DNA of 64,000 nt from Cristatella mucedo (lineage: Eukaryota > Bryozoa > Phylactolaemata > Cristatellidae), in contig WPIO01000074.1 in assembly GCA_009760855.2 (NCBI GenBank), forward strand, positions 705,001 to 769,000. Direction: 5' to 3'. Positions 1-8,500 of the stretch are shown here, one piece after another (position 1 is the stretch's first letter; every line of letters begins with the position of its first letter). A model generated the notes under the pieces. That model did no database searches. It saw nothing but the letters and a program-made list of their open reading frames with translations, and was not told the origin of the DNA. The position numbers and the translations under genes are program-made.

Positions 1-90
1 ATCCTTTATCGCCTCTGCAAGCTGTGGTGATAGCCGTAAAGGCTCTTCTGTCGCTATGCAAAAGAGGCCGTTGAATCAGCTAGTATTTTT
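1..90 (+). mobile_element. SINE-1, 3' part (cut by window start)
   Basis: This is the 3' body of the commonest SINE in the window. It shows the element's tRNA-unrelated core (ATCCTTTATCGCC, then GATAGCCGTAAAGGC, then AATCAGCTAGTATTT). The tRNA-like head lies outside the window. It abuts an L2 fragment directly at 91, so it was probably inserted into that LINE. Confidence 0.85.
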
Positions 91-850
91 TCCAGGCTTT
101 GGTAGCACACGAATTGAAGGCACGGTCTCCAAGGATGGTGAGCCGTAATGGCTCACTAGGTAAGGTGGTTGCTTTTCACGACCCCGGCCCCCAACGTCGT
201 GGGTTCGAATTTTGTGGTGGGCGATCCTTTATCGCCACCGCAAGTGGTGGTGAGAGCCGTAAAGGTTCTTCTGTCGCTATGCAAAAAGAGGCTGTTAAAT
301 CAGCTAGTATTTATTTATTTATTTGGGGTTTGCACAAAGAATGGAACTCCGAATTCGTGCAGTACGATGCTTAGCCTGGTGGGCCAGTAGATCTGGTAGG
401 TAGGCTGGAGTCAAAGAATGAAGGGGCCTAAAAGTGAGTAACAGAACCTTGAAGTCGATGCCTTACTTGACTGAGAGCCAGTGCATTTTGGCGACAAGTG
501 AAGTGATGTGGCAACTGCAATGCTCACGACAGACTAGCATAGCTGTAGAGTTTGGTATCAGCTGTAAGTGACTGATTGCACAGGCCGGTAGAACAGCAAG
601 CAGTGAGTGGCAAAACTCACGACCGGACGTCACAAATGCAAGAAACAATTTAGACGCGACATCCCTGTCTAATCAAGTCCGAATCTCAGCAATGTCGTGT
701 AGCTGAAAGTTGGCAGACTTGAATTCGGAGCTGATGCGGTCGTCAAACGAAAGGTCGCTTTGAAATATGACACATCGATTTTGTGCCGATTCAACAGAAG
801 TTATGCTAGCTGAGCCGATTTTGTGCGTTAGGCTTTCCAATTTCTGAATC
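91..850 (-). mobile_element. L2/CR1-type LINE fragment, interrupted by a SINE
   Basis: On the minus strand the sequence aligns with the downstream part of the reverse transcriptase ORF seen better at 24155-25265 and 39107-40072. Recognisable stretches include the region around 'VHAFVTSRLDFCNSLL' and the 'HITPLLADLHWLP' region, both decayed here. The copy is split: 91-136 and about 335-850 are LINE, and 137-334 is a SINE. Stops and frameshifts make it a pseudogene. No 3' tail is present. Confidence 0.8.
137..334 (+). mobile_element. SINE-1, full length, nested in an L2 copy
   Basis: This is a tRNA-derived SINE. Its head reads GGTGAGCCGTAATGGCTCAC and includes an A-box-like TGGCTCACTAGG. A B box (GGGTTCGAATT) follows about 50 bases later, then the conserved core and an ATTT-repeat tail. 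LINE sequence resumes on both sides (compare 43261-43400), so the SINE landed inside the older LINE. A clear target duplication was not identified. Confidence 0.85.
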
Positions 851-1040
851 TCTTTCTCCGTCTCTCTTTAGCCCTCACTGCTTTCTTTTTTATCTAGCTC
901 TCTATATACATCTATGCTTTGGCTGTCAGTAAACGGCGTTTGTCGGCCTTTCTCTTTCGCTTTCGTTCCAGCTTATGTAATTAGAAAGAGACTTTGTGAT
1001 CTCAGAGTGCGATGAAAATATTTCACAATTATTATTACTC

Positions 1041-1098
1041 TCTGTCTCTGTCCCTCTCTCTGTCTCTCTCTCCTCTCTCTCCCTCACTGTCTCTGTCA

Positions 1099-1186
<88 letters not shown>

Positions 1187-1258
1187 CTCTCTCTCTCTCT
1201 CTCCTCTCTCTCCCTCACTGTCTCTGTCTCTATCTCTGTCTCTCTCTCTCTGTTTGTC

Positions 1259-1357
<99 letters not shown>

Positions 1358-1467
1358 CTTTCTCTGTCTCCCTCTCACTCTCTGCCTGTCTGTCTCTCGC
1401 CTCTCTTTTTCACTGTCCTCTCTCGATATATCTGTCTCTTTCTCTGTCTCTGTATGTGTGTGTGTGT

Positions 1468-1541
<74 letters not shown>

Positions 1542-1543
1542 AT

Positions 1544-1635
<92 letters not shown>

Positions 1636-1695
1636 GTCTCTCCCTCTGTCTCTTCGTGCGTGTGTGTGTGTGTGTGTGTGTGTGTCTCACTCTCT

Positions 1696-1735
<40 letters not shown>

Positions 1736-1757
1736 CTCTCTCTCTCTTTTTCTGGTT
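1041..1757. repeat. Complex (CT)n microsatellite, about 0.7 kb
   Basis: Long CT runs are interrupted by GT, CCCT and TATCC variants and by short TG runs at about 1453-1471 and 1662-1685. The motif around CCCTCACTGTCTCTGTC recurs at 1081 and 1212, a 131-base step, so part of the array grew by duplicating a larger block. Open frames across it encode only Leu/Ser or Arg/Glu repeats and are not genes. Confidence 0.97.
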
Positions 1758-2769
1758 GACCAGCTGTTTACACAGCCTAGGCTGTGACCGCTTGATAAGT
1801 TCGCGGGTAAGTCATCTTTTGTTCTCGAGAAACTTGTACGCTTCTTGGACTCGTTCGGAAGTCTACGCCTCTCGCGTGCGAAGACTAGCTGCTTCGCCAG
1901 TTGGAGCCAATCGAAGCAACTTCGAGCAGTGCGACTACCGCCTCGCCGTCCCAGACGCCGCAGCAGCCGCTGGACTGGATAATTTCGGACGATGCAGGAC
2001 GATGTCGGTCCGCCGCGCCCACGGCAGCCGTTAGTTTGGCCTCGCATTCGAGCACCAGCCTCGCTGCACCCGTTCGAGCACCTGCTGCACCCCGTCCAGT
2101 TGGCTGCCAGCTCGAGGCTCAGCTCTCGGAGGCCGCCACCTGCTGCACGCCGGCTGCCGACGCAGTTGCTTATTTATGCCACCGTAGTCGACCTTCCGGC
2201 GAGCCTCCCGGCGCAGGCAGCGCGGCGAGCGAGGGCAGAGGGCATCGCGCGGGCAGCTCGAGGGAGCGCAGCGCGCGCGGGCATCGAGGCCCGCCCGAGC
2301 CGAGGCAAGCGCCGGGCCAGCTGCCGCGCTCGCGCGTAGCCGAGGGCCTTTCAAAACGCAGCCAGCGCCGGTTTCGGTGATTAATGAAGCTCGCGGACGG
2401 CTCCTAACGTCCATCCGCCCCTGCGCATGCGGCCACCTCGGTCTTGGAAATGTATCCTAGAGGCAGCTGTTCAAAGCGACCTCAAAGAGGCTGACAGCTG
2501 GCTCCACCCGAGCGCCCCATTCCAAGTCGGTTCCCAGCAGTTCTTCAGTCACCTGCAAAAAATGCCTCAGCCACTGCGCTCGCGCGAGCGCTCGCGAAGC
2601 CCGTCAAAAGAAGCCCTTGTGCTGAGCCTCGGGCGGCCACTCGGTCATCATAATCCTGCCACCGCCAACTTCCACCACCTGTATCTCACGCACCCGGCGA
2701 AATGGACGCCAAACTGCTGTAATCTCTTTACCCTATGCGTGTCGTTGCTTTCATCATCGCCTCTCGCAT
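1758..2769. other. GC-rich intergenic DNA, no recognisable gene
   Basis: This stretch is CpG-rich, especially about 1900-2400. Several overlapping frames are open because stop codons are rare in such composition. None shows a domain or codon pattern I recognise. It could hold non-coding exon or promoter sequence, but nothing supports a specific call. Confidence 0.5.
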
Positions 2770-2794
2770 TGTATCACTCGCGCCTGTCTGCGGC

Positions 2795-2935
2795 TCTCTC
2801 CCCCCTCTCCCTCTCTATCTCCCTCTCTCTCTCTCTCTCCCTCTCTCTCTCCCGCCCTCTCTCTCTCTCTCTCGCTCCCTCTCTCTCTCCCCTTCACAGT
2901 ATCTCTCCCTTCCTCACCCTCCGTTGCCACTTGTC
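2795..2935. repeat. Imperfect CT-rich microsatellite
   Basis: Interrupted CTCTCC/CTCTCT runs, translating only to Ser/Leu/Pro repeats. Confidence 0.9.
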
Positions 2936-2945
2936 TTAGCTTAGG

Positions 2946-3052
2946 GGGAGGTGCTGACTCTTCACGACCAGGTCGTGGGTTCGAGTACTGCAGCAAGCAA
3001 TCTGGTATTGCCCACTGCAAGCGCAGTGGTAGCAGCTAAGTCTTCTCTGCCG

Positions 3053-3054
<2 letters not shown>
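2946..3054 (+). mobile_element. SINE-1, decayed copy
   Basis: It retains a B-box-like GTGGGTTCGAG, the ATTGCCCACTGCAAGC core and the CTTCTCTGCCGTTATATA segment in SINE-1 order. The A-box region is much eroded. The element runs straight into a TA microsatellite, as TA-rich ends often do after slippage. Confidence 0.65.
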
Positions 3055-3130
<76 letters not shown>

Positions 3131-3180
3131 ACATTATTTATACATATATATATATATGTATATATAGTGTGTGTGTGCGT
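3053..3180. repeat. (TA)n-(TG)n compound microsatellite
   Basis: About 15 TA units are followed by about 18 TG units and shorter TA/TG blocks to about 3176. Confidence 0.95.
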
Positions 3181-3294
3181 GTTCGGCGAGTGTTTGCAAG
3201 CGCGTTTTCGAGTGAGTGAGCACGTGTGCGAACGCGCGTATGTGCTTTTTGGGTCATTGTCTGTCTTCCCTTTCTGTTTCCTCTCTAACCAACT

Positions 3295-3635
3295 GTTCTC
3301 TCCTCTCGCCGTCCCCTCCTCTCCTCTCGCCGTCCCCTCCTCTCCTCCTGCCGTCCCCTCCTCCTGCCGTCCCCTCCTCTTGCCGTCCCCTCCTCTCCTC
3401 TTACCGTCCCCTCCTCTCCTCTTACCGTCCCTCCTCTCCTCCTGCCGTCCCCTCCTCTCCTCCTGCCGTCCTCTCCTCTCACCGTCCCCTCCTCTTCTCT
3501 CGCCGTCACCTCCTCTCCTCCTGCCGTCCCCTCCTCTCCTCTCGCCGTCACCTCCTCTCCTCTCGCCGTCACCTCCTCTCCTCTCGCCGTCACCTCCTCT
3601 CCTCTCGCCGTCACCTCTTCTCCTCTCGCCTGCTC
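3295..3635. repeat. CT-rich minisatellite, unit about 15-20 bp
   Basis: Repeated CCTCTCCTCTCGCCGTC(A/C)C units occur with variants (CTTACCGTCC, CTGCCGTCC). The most regular part is about 3495-3615. All three + frames stay open because units lack stops. The resulting Pro/Ser/Leu proteins are artefacts of the repeat. Confidence 0.9.
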
Positions 3636-3639
3636 ATCT

Positions 3640-4199
3640 TCAGTCCGTCTCTGCCCATCCGGTTCGAAAGCCAAGACTTCCGTCCCTATTGCCTATACAT
3701 TCATCAATGCGCTTTGAAGAAGTAATCTCTCGAAGTAGAACTCGCCAGCGCTCAGGCTGCCCGATCGATGGCCGCGAAAAGGAGCCGCGCGATCCAGGCG
3801 GGATCAAAGGTATCAGAGCCTGGGCAGCCGACCTTGATCCTGAAACGGGCGCTGGGCGCTGAGCCCTCTGGAGCCGCCGCCTCAGTCGTCGTTGAGAGCA
3901 GCCGCGAAAGAAAATACCGCAGCAGAGAGAAAGTCGGTCGGAGCTCCGACCGCAGAGCCGACGGCTGAGTCACGCTGCACTTCGCCGCCCGGGAAGCCGA
4001 CGGCTGCCTGCGCTGCTCTCCCTTCCCTTCTCTCGCGCGGACTCCGGCAGCGTCGCTCCCCTCTCCTCTCCTCGCTCGCCCGAAGAATCGCGACACGAAG
4101 AAGACGAATGGGCGCATGCATGCACACCGCACGCAGGCGAACACTGCCAAGGACATTCACACGAGCTCGAAACCACACAACCATACCTACAATCACACT

Positions 4200-4200
<1 letters not shown>
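3640..4200. other. Intergenic DNA, no recognisable gene
   Basis: This is moderately GC-rich unique-looking sequence. No domain, RNA or transposon signature was found on either strand. Confidence 0.45.
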
Positions 4201-4248
<48 letters not shown>

Positions 4249-4275
4249 ACACACACACACACATACACACACTGA
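4201..4275. repeat. (CA)n-(CG)n-(CA)n alternating purine-pyrimidine tract
   Basis: A CA run is interrupted by about seven CG dinucleotides and resumes as CA. The uninterrupted alternation of purine and pyrimidine for about 65 bases is the classic composition of Z-DNA-forming sequence. Confidence 0.9.
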
Positions 4276-4483
4276 CTCACAAGCCCGCACGTGTGTGCGC
4301 ACATGCGAACGCACGCACGTGCACCTCGCTACCCTACGACTTGTCTGGCTGGCTCCTTCCCTCCATCATTCTCTTTGTCAATATATCTATCCAATTACAG
4401 CCATCCCTCGCCAATTCGTGCTTCAACTTTGGCGGCTTCACTCTCTCGCGGTATTTTCAAATACTGTATATTCATTAAAAAGC

Positions 4484-5345
4484 TCATACCGCCCAAAACC
4501 ACTTCGCTGATCATGCCCATGAATCAATGCGCCCACGGATCAAGGCGATATTCGCACGTTGAAGGCCCGCTACACGCAGCAACACCCTGCAGCGCCTCGT
4601 CCAAGGCATGGACCTTGTGGAGAACTTCTTGTTGCAGCAGCACTGGCGGAAGTATACCGACATGAAGACGGAGACCATGAAGGCCAGCTGGAAGAAGTTG
4701 TGGCCTGAAACTATCCACGAATACAGAGGATTCAACCCAGATGATATAAGCAACTCGGGCAGTGGATAGGGCAGTTAGGCTAGCCCGGTTTCGCAGATGT
4801 GACTCACAGTGATGCGCGGATGAGCTGCTGGAGACGCATTCGGCTCCCTTGGCTGGCGAAGATCTGGTGGAGAGATGGCTAAATGTGCGAGTGAGAAGAA
4901 TGAGGAGGAAGATGGCGAGAGATGTTCCTGGAGGGTCAGGAGGAGGAAGTTGGCCTTGCACTTGAGCGTCCCTGGCAAGTCGGGAGGGCTGCTAACGAAA
5001 AACCGGAAATGATTTGCGAATGGGACTACCCACAAATGATGCGTGCATAGCGGTTTCGGAACGCACTCGATGTAGCGACGGAACGCTAGAAAAGCCTCCT
5101 CGCGAGTATGAAAAGACAGCGTCAGCAGCTGCCCGTCACGTTGCGCTTCAGCCGTGCACTCAGACATCCACTGCCTGTGCCCAGTACTCCTTCGCAGGAA
5201 GAAGACGACGACTCACCTGCTGAAGATACTGCACCACCTGAAGACTCTCCAACTGAGGTCGTGCCTTCAGAGGAGCAGCAACCTTGCTCTTCTTTCCGTG
5301 CTGTGCGTCTCGTCATCTTCATCGCTTCGTCATCGAACAAGTTAC
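4484..5345 (+). mobile_element. Broken pogo/Tigger-like DDE transposase
   Basis: This is the C-terminal half of a transposase of the pogo lineage (Tc1/mariner superfamily, jerky/TIGD-like, DDE_1 fold). It opens with PPKTTSLIMPMNQ at about 4491, matching the family's PPNTTSLIQPMDQGVI block around the third catalytic acid, then (D)QGDIRTLKARYT. After a frameshift near 4578 it continues NTLQRLVQGMDLVENFLLQQ and MKTETMKASWKKLWPE, then stops in frame near 4767. Further family-like sequence follows (ELLETHSAPLAGEDLVE near 4820), with an acidic, Ser/Pro-rich tail near 5185-5280. The catalytic Asp position reads Asn in the first copy of the motif, and a small duplication follows. Frameshifts and stops show it is dead. 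The N-terminal half and both terminal inverted repeats were not found. Confidence 0.75.
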
Positions 5346-5577
5346 GCTAGTTTCATAGGTTAGTGGTTGTGTCGAAGAATTGTGTGTGTAATTAAACGTA
5401 CAATAGGAATAGGATAATCGTAACGTCTAATATCTATCCTATTTTCTCTTATTTTGTGTAATTATATATTTAGGATGCTACGATTGTAATGGTAACTAAA
5501 TTGTGTTATTTCATGGCTTGAGGCTCTAATAACAACGCTTTCTCTTCCTCCCATCACCACCTCTCCTATCCTATCCT
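5346..5577. other. AT-rich spacer after the transposase remnant
   Basis: AT-rich sequence with a short inverted repeat AATAGGATA/TATCCTATT at 5408-5416 and 5435-5443. It may be the 3' untranslated end of the pogo element. No terminal repeat is recognised. Confidence 0.3.
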
Positions 5578-5630
5578 ATTCTCTCTCTCTCGCTCTTGCT
5601 CTCTCTCTCTCTTTCGCTCTCTCTCTCTCG

Positions 5631-5705
<75 letters not shown>

Positions 5706-5706
5706 G
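5578..5706. repeat. (CT)n microsatellite
   Basis: CT runs with TTCG, GCTC and CGCG interruptions, preceded by a few TCCTA repeats. Confidence 0.95.
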
Positions 5707-5896
5707 GCACATTTCGGTAGTTTCATGACTTTCATTTCACGCATTTCGGTAAGGCAACACGACGGTACTCCCTTTGGTTGCTAGCATCGGGCCGCTCTCG
5801 TTGGCTACTCTGCAACGAGGTATCCTGCAAAGAGTTTTCTACACGCGAGGCAACGAGGCCACGGCAAGGCTAGCTTATGTCGTCTTCGTCACACAC

Positions 5897-5897
<1 letters not shown>

Positions 5898-5975
<78 letters not shown>

Positions 5976-6025
5976 GCTACGTGTATATATTACATATTTA
6001 TTTTTATTATTATTATATATAGAGA
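5898..6025. repeat. (TA)n microsatellite with ATT-rich end
   Basis: More than 30 TA units with small phase changes, then a TTATTATTA stretch and a short GA run. Confidence 0.95.
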
Positions 6026-7393
6026 GACATGATATTGCTCACCATTCAATCGAGTTTCCCTTTGCAGCAAATCCAAACAGAGAGAGTGTGCAATACCAGA
6101 GCGCCGAAATAATTCACCCGGCTCGAGGTGGGCGTAACGAGGCCGTGGAACGGAGCGGAGCGAGAGGGACCAGCGTAAGCGATCGAGTCGCTGCGGCGTC
6201 TCTCGGCTGTCACTCTAATTCCATCTCGAAGAATCTCGCGTTCTTCGCTCCCACTTCAACGCTCGTTGGCGTGCAACTTTGTCAAGCCAAAGGCTGAGCC
6301 AGCAGCTGCGCCTGCTTGCGCTTTAGCGAACACTTTCACCCCGACAGTTCCAGCTCGGCACCTTCTCCACCCGGAATAGGAGGATTGTGGTCGGGAGGCC
6401 GCGGGGGGGGGGAGCTGGGCTCGGACAGGCCAAAATATCGTGCTTCTGTTCTAGTTGTTTTTTACTGCAGACCGCATTTCCTGTCGCTCAGCGGAAGCAC
6501 AGAAGCACGAAGGTCTCGAAAAGTCTCGCGCGATGTCTCGATCCGAGTGCGGCTCAACTGCGGCGGCTGCAGCTCATTACGCTCATTACACTCGACCGAG
6601 AGATTTCTTCCGCAGAGCTCTGCGCAGCTTTGCTACGCCTTGTACATTTCCGAAGGAAGAAGAGCTAGCCGCCATCGTCGCCGCTTGCCACATACGCGAT
6701 TCGCACGTTGAAGAGAAAAGATGGCGCCCTCAGCAGAACCCAAGGAACTAGCGGAAGAGCCGTGAACTGGCCGCGAACATCACTGTCGCGAGGAAAGCGA
6801 ACTAAAGAGCGAGGGGAAGTAATGCAAGAGCGAGCGAACAAAACCGATGGAAGGTTTCAAGAGCTTCGCCGCCGGGCGATACCGGGGAATACCGACGAGC
6901 GAGAAACGAAGAGAAACTCGTCTTGCCTACCTGTGGGCTGCAATTCGTCGTGCCTACCTGTGGGCTGAAATTCGTCGTGCCTACCTGTGGGCTGTGCGCA
7001 TTCAGCCAAATCTGCCTCTTCGCCTACGCGAGACTTGAAATGAGCGCCGCCGGCGACTCGGGCGTCCTGATAATAATAGCTACCGTTATGATACGTTCGA
7101 CGTAGCGCCCTCGGAGAACTCATTCTCTGCATAGGCACACTTTACAGTTGCAGTAAGGGAAACGCGATCGCAGCGTCCCCTGGCGGCCTTGGCCTTGCTA
7201 CGGCAGCAGCTCTCGGCGTCCTTGGCGCGTGCCAGCGAAGATTGGGCATTTTCATGCATACGCCCGTGCGCGACCGCTGCTCGACGCGGCGGGAAGAAGC
7301 GCGGCCAACCGGACGCGAAGTGCAGCCTAGAAAAGATGGGACGCGTCGTGCTGGGACGTATCGCCTCTGCCGCCGGCGAGTGCATCCTCTTTA
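6026..7393. other. GC-moderate intergenic DNA, no recognisable gene
   Basis: Unique-looking sequence without a domain or RNA signature. It includes a run of about 10 G near 6402 and the 27-bp minisatellite at 6917-6997. Open frames here are short and disagree between frames. Confidence 0.45.
6917..6997. repeat. 27-bp minisatellite, three copies
   Basis: Unit TTCGTCGTGCCTACCTGTGG plus GCTGAAA, with copies at 6917, 6944 and 6971. The three copies are nearly identical. The period is a multiple of three, so one frame gives repeats containing VVPTCGL; there is no other sign of coding. Confidence 0.95.
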
Positions 7394-7635
7394 CTCGCTA
7401 GTTTCCTCATTTATGTGCTTATGCGTGCTGACACTGTTGCATGCTGCAACGAATCATACTGGCATGCTGATTCTGTGCACGTCACCCCTAACCACGTTAT
7501 TCTTGTTCTGTATTAAGCATGCTACTACTAACCATTCGATAGCGCTTCCGTTGCAGCAATTGTAAAGCTCCTAGAAAAAGGTTGAGTTCTCTGAGGGCGC
7601 CTTATTAAATGTATTGTCATTATTATTATAAGAAT
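7394..7635 (+). mobile_element. L2-like LINE, 3' untranslated end
   Basis: It carries the L2 3' region in order: TTATGTGCTTATGCGTGCTG, CACCCCTAACCACGTTATT, then the tail motif GGTTGAGTTCTCTGAGGGCG and an ATT microsatellite at 7615-7632. The copy is 5' truncated before the end of the ORF, as usual for target-primed reverse transcription. Confidence 0.85.
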
Positions 7636-8156
7636 GGCTTCGAGCGGTAGCGTGCAGATTAGCGTAAACACAGTACGTGTGCACGCAAGCTAAAAGTAAC
7701 ATTAGTGCAGTGTGCAAGGCTTTTTCGAAAATGTCAACTTACTGCTGTGAAAAATAAACTACTACGCAGCATTCACGGGTGTGCATTTCAAGCATTCATA
7801 CAATGCTAGATGTACTACTATACGATACGATCGAAAAGTTTAAGTCGACCGCCCTCGCGTGCTCACGCATCGACGCCGGGCTTGCGCGAACGGATCAAAA
7901 CAGAAGAAAGAGAGACGAGACGCCGCTAATTTAACAGAAGCACTTTGCCTTTCGTCACTCTGCGCCTCCCTATAATGAATGACTTATTCAACGGCTACAG
8001 TAATAAACATGACGGTTTCCGGAGTTAAGGTGCTACGAAATCCAGGCTAAGTTAAGCTAGGTTCAGTTAAGGTACCCTCCAAAGCAATAGCTTCAGCAGT
8101 AATGATGATAGTAACAGTAAACATGAATGCAATATATGCGTAGTTCCCCGCAAAAT
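7636..8156. other. AT-leaning spacer, nothing recognised
   Basis: No gene, RNA or repeat family is recognised on either strand in this stretch. Confidence 0.4.
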
Positions 8157-8500
8157 TAAATCTCTCTCTAGGTACTTCACATAAGTTGCAATATGTCGCA
8201 TATTAATTGGTTAGCGACAACATGTACAGAGTCATCACGCATAGGCGTTTCAAAGGACAACTCACGAGAACCCGGCAAAAGCTGCAACTTAAGAGGTGCG
8301 TTTTAGCTTCTTTTCAATGCTCGCCAAGTCAGGGCAATATCTTGAGGTCGCTCAGGAATGACAAAGCTTACGAAAGCTTACCAAAGGCATGGTCTCCACA
8401 ATCAATTTGAGGGTCGGTTAGAGGCACTGCTGATACAGCGACTTGAGTCAGACGAGCAGATGTCACGACGCGAAGTCTGTGTAGAGTAGTCAGAGAATGA
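8157..8500 (-). mobile_element. L2-like LINE, strongly decayed 3' part
   Basis: Read on the minus strand, it holds the L2 tail block (TCTCTCTAGGTACTTCAC) and a stretch matching the ORF end (compare GCTTCTTTTCAATGCTCGCC with CTCAAGTCAGGGG contexts at 14590 and 43190). It ends in a variant segment (TTAGAGGCACTGCT...GAGTCAG) shared with the copy at 14655-14760. No reading frame survives. Confidence 0.55.

Noticed and set aside
926-2034. Long open frames of Leu/Ser or Arg/Glu over the first CT array
   Set aside because: They are direct translations of a dinucleotide repeat, open in several frames and on both strands.
3285-3674. 129-codon minus frame with TARGEEV repeats
   Set aside because: Product of the CT-rich minisatellite; no other coding evidence.
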